A stretch of 32,337 nt of DNA from contig CAMLPV010000021.1 in NCBI GenBank assembly GCA_946482005.1, forward strand, positions 1 through 32,337, written 5' to 3'. Position numbers and translations under genes: made by a program. Origin of the DNA: an uncultured Gilliamella sp. Its GTDB lineage: Bacteria; Pseudomonadota; Gammaproteobacteria; Enterobacterales; Orbaceae. Shown piece after piece: positions 17,154 through 25,110 of this stretch. Under the pieces are notes generated by a model. The model searched no databases. It was given only the letters and a program-made list of their open reading frames with translations, and was not told the origin of the DNA. Numbering within the stretch: position 1 is the first letter of the stretch; each line of letters begins with the position of its first letter.

Positions 17154-18953
17154 TTAATAAACATCTCGTTGATAGCGTTTTTGACTTCTTAATTCATCCA
17201 AATAGTTGATGGCCTGCTCTTGACTGTATTGAGCTTGAGTCATTAGAATTTGTTGTAATGCTAAATCAACCGCTTTTGCCATGCGCTTCGCATCCCCACA
17301 AACATAGATATAGGCACCTTGTTGCAACCATTGCCAGATTTCACTGCCTTGAGCAATTAATTTATCTTGTACATATATTTTCTCGGCTTGATCTCGCGAC
17401 CACGCAAGATCGATATTCGTTAACAGACCTTCTTTAACATAATTTTGCCACTCCACTTGATACAGAAAATCAGAAATAAAATGTGGATTGCCAAAAAATA
17501 ACCAATTTTTACCCGTAGCACATTGAGCACTACGTTGTTGTAAAAAAGCTCTAAATGGTGCAATGCCAGTACCGGCAGCAATCATGATGATTGGTGTATT
17601 GGTATCATTAGGTAATCTAAAGTTATCATTATGTTCAACAAAAATTTTGACCTGATCTTGGTCAGCAATTTGATTGGCTAAAAAATTTGATGCACCGCCA
17701 GTACGGGTTTTATTTTCGATCTGATAACGCACCACATTTACGGTAAGATGAACTTCGTCTCCAACTTCATCTTGCGCTGATGCAATGGAGTAAAAACGAG
17801 GTGTAAGAGGTCGAAGCAATCCAACTAATGTTTGTGCGGTAAGGTTGCCTTGATAACGATTAAGCATATCAACCAGCGGTAATGTTTGACTCATTTCTAT
17901 CAAAGCTTCTCTGTCTTTGATTAAGGTAAGCAGTTCAGGATTTTGAATTGCTTGGGCATATTTCTCAATAATGACGGGTGTATTTTGAGTCAATTCAACA
18001 TGCTCAATCAGAGCTGTTTTTAAAGTAATTTGTTGACCATTGTGTTCGACCAGCTCATCACCGGTAAGCTGGGTAATATTAAGAATTTCATCGACAAGCT
18101 CATCACTATTTTGATACCAGACCCCTAACGCATCGCCCGGTTGATAGTTAATATCAGAACCAGTAAGGTCAAATTCAATATGACGGATATCGCGATCCGA
18201 ATCGCGAGAAGTAATTTTTTGATTGACATTAACGGGTGCAATAAAGGGATTATTGCGGTGATAAAGGCTACTGTTAACAACGACACTGCTTGAAGTATTA
18301 TTTTCTGTTGATGATATTGAAGCTGATTGTTGTAGACTGCTAAGTTTATCAATTACTGCTTGTCGCCAATTGGTACTTACAGTTTGAAAATCCGTATCAG
18401 CATCAACGCGTAATAACATACGCTGAGCATCTAATTCAGCTAATCGTTGATCAAAATCTTTAGCTGCTTGACAAAATTTTGGATAAGAAGAGTCACCTAA
18501 ACCCATTACCGCAAATTGTAGATTTGCCAATTTAGGGGCTTTGGCAGCAAAAAGATATTTATAGAGTGGTAGTGCTTCTTCTGGTGGTTCGCCCTCGCCT
18601 TGTGTTGAAGTAATTAAGATTAAAATTTCTTCCTGACTCAGTTTTTTGGCTTTGTATTCGCCAGCAGGCAGATGAGTAACTTCAATACCTAAACGCTCAA
18701 TATCTTGAGTTAACTCATTTGCAACTCGACGAGCATTACCTGTTTGTGATGCTGATAAAATCGTAACTTTTTTCGCTTGCTCAGCTTGCGTTACGTCGGT
18801 GGTAGTTGTGATATTCGGTAACGCTTGTTCATTTGAACTTTTTTCCGCAATTCCCCATAAATATCCAGACAACCAAGCGAGCTGTTTATCGCTGGACTTT
18901 TCAATAATTTTTTTTAATTCATCACAATTAAAAGGAAAATGTTGTGTGCTCAT
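17154..18953 (-). CDS. cysJ: Sulfite reductase [NADPH] flavoprotein (alpha subunit)
   Basis: The 599-residue flavoprotein passes electrons from NADPH through FAD and FMN to CysI. The N-terminal flavodoxin domain has the FMN loop SASQTGNARRVANEL at 67-81. The middle FAD domain has RFYSIASAQ and TGGASNFLA. The C-terminal NADPH domain has IAAGTGIAPFRAFLQ, FGNP and YVCGDAKRMAKAVDLAL, ending in the typical aromatic RYQRDVY. The length is the same as in E. coli. AAGGGA lies just before the start. The 139-base gap to cysH contains a hairpin immediately upstream of the ribosome site. Confidence 0.95.
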   Translation of the reverse strand: MSTQHFPFNCDELKKIIEKSSDKQLAWLSGYLWGIAEKSSNEQALPNITTTTDVTQAEQAKKVTILSASQTGNARRVANELTQDIERLGIEVTHLPAGEYKAKKLSQEEILILITSTQGEGEPPEEALPLYKYLFAAKAPKLANLQFAVMGLGDSSYPKFCQAAKDFDQRLAELDAQRMLLRVDADTDFQTVSTNWRQAVIDKLSSLQQSASISSTENNTSSSVVVNSSLYHRNNPFIAPVNVNQKITSRDSDRDIRHIEFDLTGSDINYQPGDALGVWYQNSDELVDEILNITQLTGDELVEHNGQQITLKTALIEHVELTQNTPVIIEKYAQAIQNPELLTLIKDREALIEMSQTLPLVDMLNRYQGNLTAQTLVGLLRPLTPRFYSIASAQDEVGDEVHLTVNVVRYQIENKTRTGGASNFLANQIADQDQVKIFVEHNDNFRLPNDTNTPIIMIAAGTGIAPFRAFLQQRSAQCATGKNWLFFGNPHFISDFLYQVEWQNYVKEGLLTNIDLAWSRDQAEKIYVQDKLIAQGSEIWQWLQQGAYIYVCGDAKRMAKAVDLALQQILMTQAQYSQEQAINYLDELRSQKRYQRDVY

Positions 18954-18968
18954 GTGATTCCCTTATTT

Positions 18969-18986
18969 GATAGCTTTTGAGCTATC
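18969..18986 (-). promoter_or_regulatory. Hairpin just before the cysJ ribosome site
   Basis: GATAGCT (18969-18975) and AGCTATC (18980-18986) form a perfect 7-base stem with a four-base loop. In the cysJ mRNA this sits 15 bases before the start codon, just upstream of AAGGGA. It could stabilise or process the cysH-cysJ transcript or modulate translation. No T-run follows, so it is not a terminator. Confidence 0.35.
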
Positions 18987-19092
18987 GGTAAATTGCCAGT
19001 ACCTAGCAACCTTAAAATGTTCAGTTAAATCCTAATAATATTGTTTTACTCAACGATTATCAGCAAAGTCCAATGTGTATCTATTTCTAAAA

Positions 19093-19728
19093 TCAAAAGG
19101 TTATTTTATGTAAGCCACACTCTCTACCTTGCGGTCCTTTAGTTGGATCGACATAATCCATCTCATTAGGTAAATTAAGTTTTTCGATATAGTTCTGCAT
19201 ATCTTGACTTGTCCAGTCGAGGAGTGGGGCAATCTTAAATAAATTATCTCCCGCTTTTGTCACAATATTTAACTCCTGCCTTAAGGCTGATTGTTCACGA
19301 CGTAACGCAGTAAACCACAATGTTGGTTTGAGTGTGGCTAAAGCACGATTAAACGGCTCAATTTTGACAATTTGGGTAAACTCGGTATGTTCTGGGGTAT
19401 CTAATTCAGGTAATCCACCGTATCGAACATCTAAATAAGCTGTCGTTCGTTGTGGTACAAAAATATGTAGATTAAGATTAAGTTGCTTTGTAATTTTATT
19501 GGCAACACGATAGGTTGCATTTGTTGCATAACCATTATCAACCCAAACAACCTGAATATTTGGGTCAACTTGAGTAACAAGATGAAGAAGCACTGCTTCA
19601 TATGGTCCAAAATGGGTACTAATAATACTTTTGACTGGAATATCTTGTTGCTTCTTTAATGCCCACTCAATAATGGTTAACGGTGACTGGTTTTGTAATT
19701 TCTGGTTAACTTTGGATAAATCTAGCAT
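19093..19728 (-). CDS. cysH: CysH-family thioredoxin-dependent (phospho)adenylylsulfate reductase
   Basis: The enzyme reduces activated sulfate to sulfite. The 211-residue protein has the PAPS-reductase fold signatures VVWVDNGYAT, WFTALRREQSALRQ, and the C-terminal catalytic cysteine C204 in GRECGLH. It lacks the CC and CxxC pairs that bind a [4Fe-4S] cluster in bacterial APS reductases, which by usual rules means it prefers PAPS. However, no APS kinase lies here. It is about 30 residues shorter than E. coli CysH (244), mostly in the loop before the catalytic tail. I chose the ATG at 19728, preceded by AAGGGGG, over a TTG at 19746. It follows sat by 49 bases and precedes cysJ. Confidence 0.9.
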   Translation of the reverse strand: MLDLSKVNQKLQNQSPLTIIEWALKKQQDIPVKSIISTHFGPYEAVLLHLVTQVDPNIQVVWVDNGYATNATYRVANKITKQLNLNLHIFVPQRTTAYLDVRYGGLPELDTPEHTEFTQIVKIEPFNRALATLKPTLWFTALRREQSALRQELNIVTKAGDNLFKIAPLLDWTSQDMQNYIEKLNLPNEMDYVDPTKGPQGRECGLHKITF

Positions 19729-19777
19729 GGTTTTCCCCCTTATCAACTTATCGATGAGTAATTATTTATTTTGCGTA

Positions 19778-20938
19778 TTACTGGTTTGCCCATTGATATA
19801 ATTCAGCAACAACTTCAGGTCGGCTAAATGTTTCAGGTATGGGTTCTTTTGTTTGCAAACGCCGTCTTACCTCAGTACCTGAAATAAGAACACGATCATC
19901 ACTGTCATGTGGGCAAGTTTTGCTTGATGCCATACCTGCACATTTATGGCAATAAAATGTCCAGTCAATTTTGATTGGTTTAATGAGTAAATCTTCATCC
20001 CGTAATTGGGTAAAAATATCTTGTGCAGCAAACGGCGAATAATAATTACCGACACCGGCATGATCGCGACCGACAATAAGATGGCTACAACCATAGTTTT
20101 GTCTAAAAAGGGCATGCAGTAACGCTTCTTTGGGACCCGCGTAACGCATATCTAAAGGATACCCAGAATGAACAACGGAATCAGGCACAAAGTAGTTATA
20201 AATTAGCGTATTAATAGCTTTAAGGCGAATATTTGCCGGTACATCACCTGCTTTCAAATTACCAAATAGAGAGTGAATAAGTACCCCATCAAAAAGCTCT
20301 AATACTGTTTTGACTAAATATTCATGTGAACGATGCATCGGGTTACGAGTTTGAAAAGCCGCGATTTTATGCCAACCTAATTGATTAAAACGTTCTCGTG
20401 TCTCTTGTGGTGTTAATGCATATTGACCAAATTGCATTTTAAAACCATTATCATGGAAAACACGCACTTTACCGCCTAAATTAACCGGAGGCTGAGCCAT
20501 AAGCATCGCAACGCCAGGATGATTTTTATCCGTTGTTGTAAACACCTGCATCGCTTCAAATTGCTTATCTGGTCGATAAATACTATCAACATTCAAAATC
20601 CCAATTATCTGCCCATCGGGTGTTTTAAGGGTAATATCATCACCCAATTTTAAGGTATCAGCTTGAGCATCGGTCACGGATACTGTGATAGGAATTGGCC
20701 AAAAAACACCATTTGCTAAATGCATATTATCGCAAACACTGCGCCAATCTTCTTCCCGCATAAAACCATACAGTGGCGTAAAACCACCAATTCCTAACAT
20801 CACTAAATCCCCAGTTTCACGACTTGATAGCGTAATTGCGGGAAGATTTTTTGCATAATGCTGTAATGCCAATCGATCATCGTCTTTAACAAGAAGTGGT
20901 TGTAACTGGTCACTGGCGTGAGGAGGGATCAAAGCCAT
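19778..20938 (-). CDS. sat: ATP sulfurylase (sulfate adenylyltransferase), homomeric Sat type
   Basis: The enzyme makes adenosine 5'-phosphosulfate from ATP and sulfate, the first activation step. The 386-residue protein is the single-subunit Sat type, not the CysD/CysN pair of E. coli. Motifs are QTRNP at 196-200 with H202/H205 (MHRSHE), GRDHAG at 290-295, and a probable zinc site C330-x2-C333-x8-C342 with H344. No kinase-like C-terminal domain is fused, unlike in fungi. AAGGAAA precedes the start. It heads the minus-strand operon sat-cysH-cysJ-cysI. The 268-base gap to the divergent HNH gene contains a palindrome at 21024-21040. Confidence 0.94.
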   Translation of the reverse strand: MALIPPHASDQLQPLLVKDDDRLALQHYAKNLPAITLSSRETGDLVMLGIGGFTPLYGFMREEDWRSVCDNMHLANGVFWPIPITVSVTDAQADTLKLGDDITLKTPDGQIIGILNVDSIYRPDKQFEAMQVFTTTDKNHPGVAMLMAQPPVNLGGKVRVFHDNGFKMQFGQYALTPQETRERFNQLGWHKIAAFQTRNPMHRSHEYLVKTVLELFDGVLIHSLFGNLKAGDVPANIRLKAINTLIYNYFVPDSVVHSGYPLDMRYAGPKEALLHALFRQNYGCSHLIVGRDHAGVGNYYSPFAAQDIFTQLRDEDLLIKPIKIDWTFYCHKCAGMASSKTCPHDSDDRVLISGTEVRRRLQTKEPIPETFSRPEVVAELYQWANQ

Positions 20939-21023
20939 AATGTTTCCTTACCTATCTAGTTTTTATTAAGCTTAATTAAAAACGATTATCGACAAATAAG
21001 GAAATATCAATTTTACATACCAT

Positions 21024-21040
21024 TATGCGATTTACGCATA
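21024..21040. promoter_or_regulatory. Palindromic operator candidate between sat and the HNH gene
   Basis: TATGCG-ATTTA-CGCATA is a perfect dyad 86 bases before the sat start codon. It stands out because CG-containing palindromes are scarce in this AT-rich DNA. It is placed to serve the sat-cysHJI promoter; the divergent HNH gene has its own CRP-type promoter nearer by. The bound protein is unknown, and a resemblance to CysB sites is not evident. Confidence 0.35.
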
Positions 21041-21131
21041 TTCATAAATGGGTTTAGGTTTGTAATGGTTAAAAATAATTTTTTAGATGTAACTATCAAA
21101 TATTGATTCATTTTTTTACACTAACTCAGAA

Positions 21132-21174
21132 TTTTGTGAGTCAGATCACAAAAATAATACAATATTTGTAATAT
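21132..21174 (+). promoter_or_regulatory. CRP-type class II promoter of the intact HNH module
   Basis: TGTGA-GTCAGA-TCACA at 21135-21150 matches the CRP core at all ten positions, with TTT and AAA flanks. TAATAT at 21169-21174 is a good -10, starting 26.5 bases from the palindrome centre, and no good -35 is present, as expected if CRP replaces it. The predicted start site is near 21182, 25 bases before the gene. The arrangement is conserved in the decayed copy at 4334-4376. Confidence 0.72.
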
Positions 21175-21206
21175 TTTTCTACTTATTACGTTTATTTTGA
21201 GTATTA

Positions 21207-22079
21207 ATGGATATTAAACAATTACAACAAAAAATTACCAATATCACCATCTGGAAAAAAGGCGATCAGCGGGCTCCACATAAACCTTTATTATTACTTT
21301 ATGTATTAGCACAATATAAGCAAGGTCATGCTCGCTTGTTTGATTATGAAAAAGAAATTGAAGAACCTTTACATGATTTACTCGCTCGGTTTGGTCCTCA
21401 ACGTAAACACTATTATCCCAATATGCCTTTTTGGCGTTTGAAAAATGACGGTTTTTGGCAACTCATTAATTTTGAAAACTGTACTAATCCAATTTTGCCA
21501 AGTAAAGAACCAACTAGTAAAACCCTTGCTTCACACCAAGTACTCGGTGGTTTTGATGAACAAACGTATAAACTGATAAAAACAAACCCTACCATTATTG
21601 ATCAATTAGCAGGACAAATTTTAAGTCAGCATTTTACTGAAAGTGTGCAAGAAAACTTAATTAATCGATTTGGGTTTAATTTAATGGAATCCAATAAATA
21701 CCGAGATCCTAAATTCAGACAAATCGTATTACGTGCATACAACTATCAATGTGCCATCTGTGGTTACGATTTAAGGCATGACTCAGTATCAATCGGCCTT
21801 GAAGCTGCTCACGTAAAATGGAAACAACACGGCGGACCATGCATTGTAAATAATGGTTTAGCACTTTGTTCATTACATCATTCCGCTTTCGATATGGGCG
21901 CTATCGGGCTTGATTGTAATCTAAAAATCAAAGTATCAAGTGGGGTAAATGGAAACCAAATAGTTGAAAAACTATTTTGGGATTTCGACGGCAAAAACAT
22001 CTTACTACCTCGAATGAAAAACGATTATTTACATGACAGATTTATTGAATGGCATGTTAGGGAAGTGTTTAGAACGTAA
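21207..22079 (+). CDS. Sulfur-binding-domain/HNH restriction endonuclease (type IV-like)
   Basis: The 290-residue protein joins an N-terminal sulfur-binding-domain-like region to a C-terminal HNH nuclease. The SBD signature is RAPHKPLLLLYVLAQ (22-36) with HYYPNMPFWRLKNDGFW (68-84). Proteins of this type (ScoMcrA relatives) recognise phosphorothioate-modified, and sometimes methylated, DNA and cut near it. The HNH part has zinc cysteines C182-x2-C185, C212/C221, and catalytic H202, N216 and H225 (AAHVKW, NNGLALCSLHHSAFD). No dnd or other phosphorothioation genes lie in the window, so the enzyme probably acts on incoming modified DNA. The partner gene starts 20 bases downstream. A CRP-type promoter precedes it. 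Exact modification specificity cannot be read from sequence. Confidence 0.88.
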   Translation: MDIKQLQQKITNITIWKKGDQRAPHKPLLLLYVLAQYKQGHARLFDYEKEIEEPLHDLLARFGPQRKHYYPNMPFWRLKNDGFWQLINFENCTNPILPSKEPTSKTLASHQVLGGFDEQTYKLIKTNPTIIDQLAGQILSQHFTESVQENLINRFGFNLMESNKYRDPKFRQIVLRAYNYQCAICGYDLRHDSVSIGLEAAHVKWKQHGGPCIVNNGLALCSLHHSAFDMGAIGLDCNLKIKVSSGVNGNQIVEKLFWDFDGKNILLPRMKNDYLHDRFIEWHVREVFRT

Positions 22080-22099
22080 GAATTATAGAGTAGAAAAAT

Positions 22100-23059
22100 A
22101 TGAAAATAAGAATCCTTTCGGCATATTGTGTTCAACTTGGGTATGAAGTGTCAATTGATCAAGCTCGGCTTGAATATTTATCTGAGGATCATCCATCAAA
22201 GTATCGTTTCTATTGTTCAAGCCCTGATTGCTTTGCTAATAAGGTTAGAGTTATTGGGGTTAACTATCACTGTAGTGCTGAAGAATCTAAAAAATATAAG
22301 ATCCCTCATTTTCGCAAACAAGATGAACACTTTCCTAATTGTGCTTGGGTTATTGATACTTTAAAAGAAAATCAACAAGGTCGATTACCTAATGAAACAG
22401 AGGAAGAGGCTAAATTAAGGCAAATTCGTCAAAAGTTATCTGACCTGATTGATGTTTTTGACCCAACAGAAGATTCTGATGATATAAAAAATGGAAATTC
22501 TTTCATTTCATCAGCTCCTCGATTACCCGAACAAAAAAATACTATTTTGAACGATAATACAAAAAATGAATCCTCAAAATCAGGTTATAGAAGAACTAAC
22601 CAACTTAGTCGTTTAATTGAGACTTGGAGGGAAGCAAAGAATAAGTTACCAAAAAAAGAATTCAAACAGTTGGAACTTAATGTTGTAGGAATAGGAAAAT
22701 TAAAATTATGTAACTATTTTAAACGTTTTAATTATTCTTGGAATACTAAGCATTTTGGTGTTATGTATGGTGGTGTTAAGCCTGATTTTAAGCGTTATGG
22801 ACTAGGTTTCCGTATGACCTTTTACGATAAAATTAATGATTGTGATGTTATTTTGTATATTTCAAAAGAGAAAATGGAAAAATATCGTTATCGTCGTTAC
22901 TTTGATATGGAACTTAGCAGAGATGATATTCGTTATATTACGGTCTATTTTATTCCTAACAAAATTGAATTATATGAGAATGGGAATGGTTATAAGAGTT
23001 ATCAGATTGAAATTAATCAGTTGAAGAATTTCTTTTTGATTGTTGAACCTAAAACATAA
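22100..23059 (+). CDS. Zinc-finger-like partner protein of the HNH module (copy 2), function unknown
   Basis: This 319-residue protein directly follows the HNH nuclease gene and is probably co-transcribed with it. It has an N-terminal cysteine/histidine cluster, C39-x4-C44, C58, H70 and H77-x3-C81 (KYRFYCSSPDC, IPHFRKQDEHFPNC), likely binding zinc. A charged helical and then polar linker (about 85-170) is followed by a strand-rich C-terminal domain rich in Tyr, Phe and Lys. No signal peptide, membrane segment or nuclease/ATPase motif is visible. The diverged paralogue at 4956-5840 keeps the same layout. I recognise no named family. A DNA- or nucleic-acid-binding accessory to the nuclease, or a regulator of it, is a guess from the finger and the linkage. 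Confidence 0.7.
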   Translation: MKIRILSAYCVQLGYEVSIDQARLEYLSEDHPSKYRFYCSSPDCFANKVRVIGVNYHCSAEESKKYKIPHFRKQDEHFPNCAWVIDTLKENQQGRLPNETEEEAKLRQIRQKLSDLIDVFDPTEDSDDIKNGNSFISSAPRLPEQKNTILNDNTKNESSKSGYRRTNQLSRLIETWREAKNKLPKKEFKQLELNVVGIGKLKLCNYFKRFNYSWNTKHFGVMYGGVKPDFKRYGLGFRMTFYDKINDCDVILYISKEKMEKYRYRRYFDMELSRDDIRYITVYFIPNKIELYENGNGYKSYQIEINQLKNFFLIVEPKT

Positions 23060-23179
23060 TTAATTATAAAAAAAATATAAAAACCAATGATCTTTTAGGA
23101 ATAAGGAATAAAATCCAGTTCAAAAATGAGTCTTGCAAAAAATATTCATATTGATAAACAATAACATTCCAAGTTGTAA

Positions 23180-23395
23180 ACAAATACAAAATTAAACTAT
23201 TTTTCTTGCTTAAACCAAGCCATTGTTAAATTAATTGGACATACAACTCAGAAATCTGAAGGATTCGATTTCGGTAAGTTAGAGCATGAGTATGTTACAA
23301 AATCACTTGAATTTTCGTCAAATAATTCATTTCTAACTAGTAGAAAAGAAAGTTCTGAATTATGTTTGAAAAGGGTAAAATTTTATTGCTCATAA
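23180..23395 (+). other. Open stretch without start codon, possible remnant
   Basis: Between the partner gene and the methyltransferase, one frame is open for 71 codons up to a stop at 23393 (containing LNQAIVKLIGHTTQKSEG), but it has no plausible start or ribosome site. I recognise no family. It may be the remains of a gene or chance. Apart from this and the inverted repeat at 23353-23402, the 393-base gap holds nothing I can identify. Confidence 0.15.
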
Positions 23396-23402
23396 TTCAG
23401 AA
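23353..23402. terminator. Probable bidirectional terminator between convergent genes
   Basis: TTCTGAATTATG (23353-23364) and its exact complement CATAATTCAGAA (23391-23402) form a perfect 12-base stem around a 26-base loop. On the plus strand TATGTTTTTTAT follows; on the minus strand CTTTCTTTTC follows. It lies between the convergent partner gene and methyltransferase gene, where a shared terminator is expected. The long loop is unusual. Confidence 0.5.
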
Positions 23403-23452
23403 TATGTTTTTTATATTATGCAGATTTAAACTGCTAAAATGCTAGTATTAAC

Positions 23453-25063
23453 TCATTTTTCGAGTAATCTTAATAACTCAGTAACGGATTTTCCTAACGC
23501 CAAACCAAGTAGTGGAGGGACAGCATTTCCTACTTGAGTATATTGGGGCACCTCAAATTTTCGCATCTGTCCACCAGTTGTAATTTTAGATCGAAATACA
23601 AAGTTATCCGGAAATGATTGTATTCTTGCCATTTCTCTAACAGTCAAAACTCGCAATTCTTTTTCATCATAATGACAAGCATCATCTGGAATAGAAAGTG
23701 CGGCTGGAGCAGGACAATCTTTATTTAAAGCTTTTTGGGTTTGCTTTTTGGTTGGATGTAATTTTAAAAATTCTTCAAACTCAATTTTGTGTTCAAATAC
23801 TTTCATCTGGTTATCGTCTTGTAGATATTCAAATTTTTTCAGTACATTCCAAATATCTTCAGGCAACCTATCTTCTTTACCTTTTAAAATATCAAATACA
23901 GCATTTGTAATATCACGCCTATCACATTGCTGTAATATCTGGTAAATACGAAATCGGCATTTTACGAGCTGACTATTATTACGTAACTCATGATTATAAA
24001 TTTCTTTTCTTGTTGCTAAAATATTTTTAAATTTATCATTTAAATTCCTAACAAAAAGGGAAGGATACGATGGATTATTTATTTTAAGATCATCAATAGC
24101 TGATTTGACATTAACTTCCTTTTGATTAACCAAGTGTTTTAAAAAAGAATTTTTAAATAAATTAAAATGTTCTTCAATTGATACATCAAAATATGGGAGA
24201 GAACCCCAAGCTACTTTTTTGACGTTTTTTTGAACTAAAGTATAAAAATTAAGAGAAGGTGCAAATAATGTTTCTTCTGCACTTCCTTTTTTAAAAAATG
24301 GTTTCAATTTTAGGAAAACATCATGACGTATAGCTAACATGATAAAGCGTGGTCGGTTTTGTGGTACACCTGCAAATCTTGCATTTACATGTAGGCAAAG
24401 TGGAATGTATTTTTGGGTAGCGAATACTTTAGCGACTTCAAACCAAGCGTGATATAGAGAACCATCTTTATCCTTAAATGCACGTAAAATACCTGTGACA
24501 TTTTCAAGTAAAACAATTTTAGGTTGAATTTTGGCAACAAAGTTAGCAAATTCCCAAGGAAGGGTATTTTTGTCACTATCTTTCTCACGTAAACCAGCCA
24601 TACTAAAGCTTTGGCATGGAGGACCACCAGAGATTAAATCAACCTCAGTATCATTAAATGCTGATTTTAATGCGAGTAAAAGCTCGTTATCTTGTTCAAT
24701 CAAATGATTTAATTCAATGATATTACCAATGATAAGTGAGTTTTCTAATTGCTTCTTATTATTTGGGATGTCACTGAACCCTTTATGAAGAGAGGGATAA
24801 TTAAAAGGATTCTCTCTCAAGCGTTCAGTTAAGGTATCAAATTGACTTGAAAGCCAAAAGGCTTTTTTAGGCTTTTTATTTTTTTTTGCTAGTTGTTCAA
24901 AATTTTCATTAAAAAAGTTATAAGCAAATGTTTCTGCTGCCATTGGCGATAGCTCATTAGCCAGCGTGAGTTTAAACCCTGCTTTATCTAAGCCTAATGA
25001 TAGACCTCCGCATCCGGCAAATAATTCAATATGACTAAACTTTTTTTGAGACTTCAATTGCAA
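23453..25063 (-). CDS. DNA (cytosine-5) methyltransferase of a type II restriction-modification pair
   Basis: The protein methylates cytosine at C5 in its recognition site, protecting host DNA from the divergent endonuclease. Motifs are I ELFAGCGGLSLGLDKAGF (13-30), IV GGPPCQSFS with catalytic C150, VI ENV at 187-189, VIII PQNRPRFIMLAIR and X QVGNAVPPLLG. The variable region holding the target-recognition domain lies between VIII and X. At 536 residues it is longer than the usual 330-450, with an extra segment of about 60 residues between motifs I and IV. The TTG at 25057 (beginning MKSQKKFSHIELF) is probably the true start, since AGG lies eight bases before it. The recognition sequence cannot be deduced. 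Confidence 0.92.
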   Translation of the reverse strand: MQLKSQKKFSHIELFAGCGGLSLGLDKAGFKLTLANELSPMAAETFAYNFFNENFEQLAKKNKKPKKAFWLSSQFDTLTERLRENPFNYPSLHKGFSDIPNNKKQLENSLIIGNIIELNHLIEQDNELLLALKSAFNDTEVDLISGGPPCQSFSMAGLREKDSDKNTLPWEFANFVAKIQPKIVLLENVTGILRAFKDKDGSLYHAWFEVAKVFATQKYIPLCLHVNARFAGVPQNRPRFIMLAIRHDVFLKLKPFFKKGSAEETLFAPSLNFYTLVQKNVKKVAWGSLPYFDVSIEEHFNLFKNSFLKHLVNQKEVNVKSAIDDLKINNPSYPSLFVRNLNDKFKNILATRKEIYNHELRNNSQLVKCRFRIYQILQQCDRRDITNAVFDILKGKEDRLPEDIWNVLKKFEYLQDDNQMKVFEHKIEFEEFLKLHPTKKQTQKALNKDCPAPAALSIPDDACHYDEKELRVLTVREMARIQSFPDNFVFRSKITTGGQMRKFEVPQYTQVGNAVPPLLGLALGKSVTELLRLLEK

Positions 25064-25110
25064 TACCTAGATAAAAATATATTAGGGGTGAATTCTAAAC
25101 TAGAAAAGAA

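Noticed and set aside
19093-19728. Classical iron-sulfur APS reductase
   Set aside because: Only the catalytic ECGLH cysteine is seen near the C-terminus; the CC and CxxC cluster ligands are absent.
21207-22079. A full phosphorothioation (Dnd or Ssp) system around the sulfur-binding HNH nuclease
   Set aside because: No DndA/B/C/D/E or Ssp-like proteins occur in the window. CysH is an assimilatory reductase in a cys operon, not DndC, so only the reader nuclease is present.
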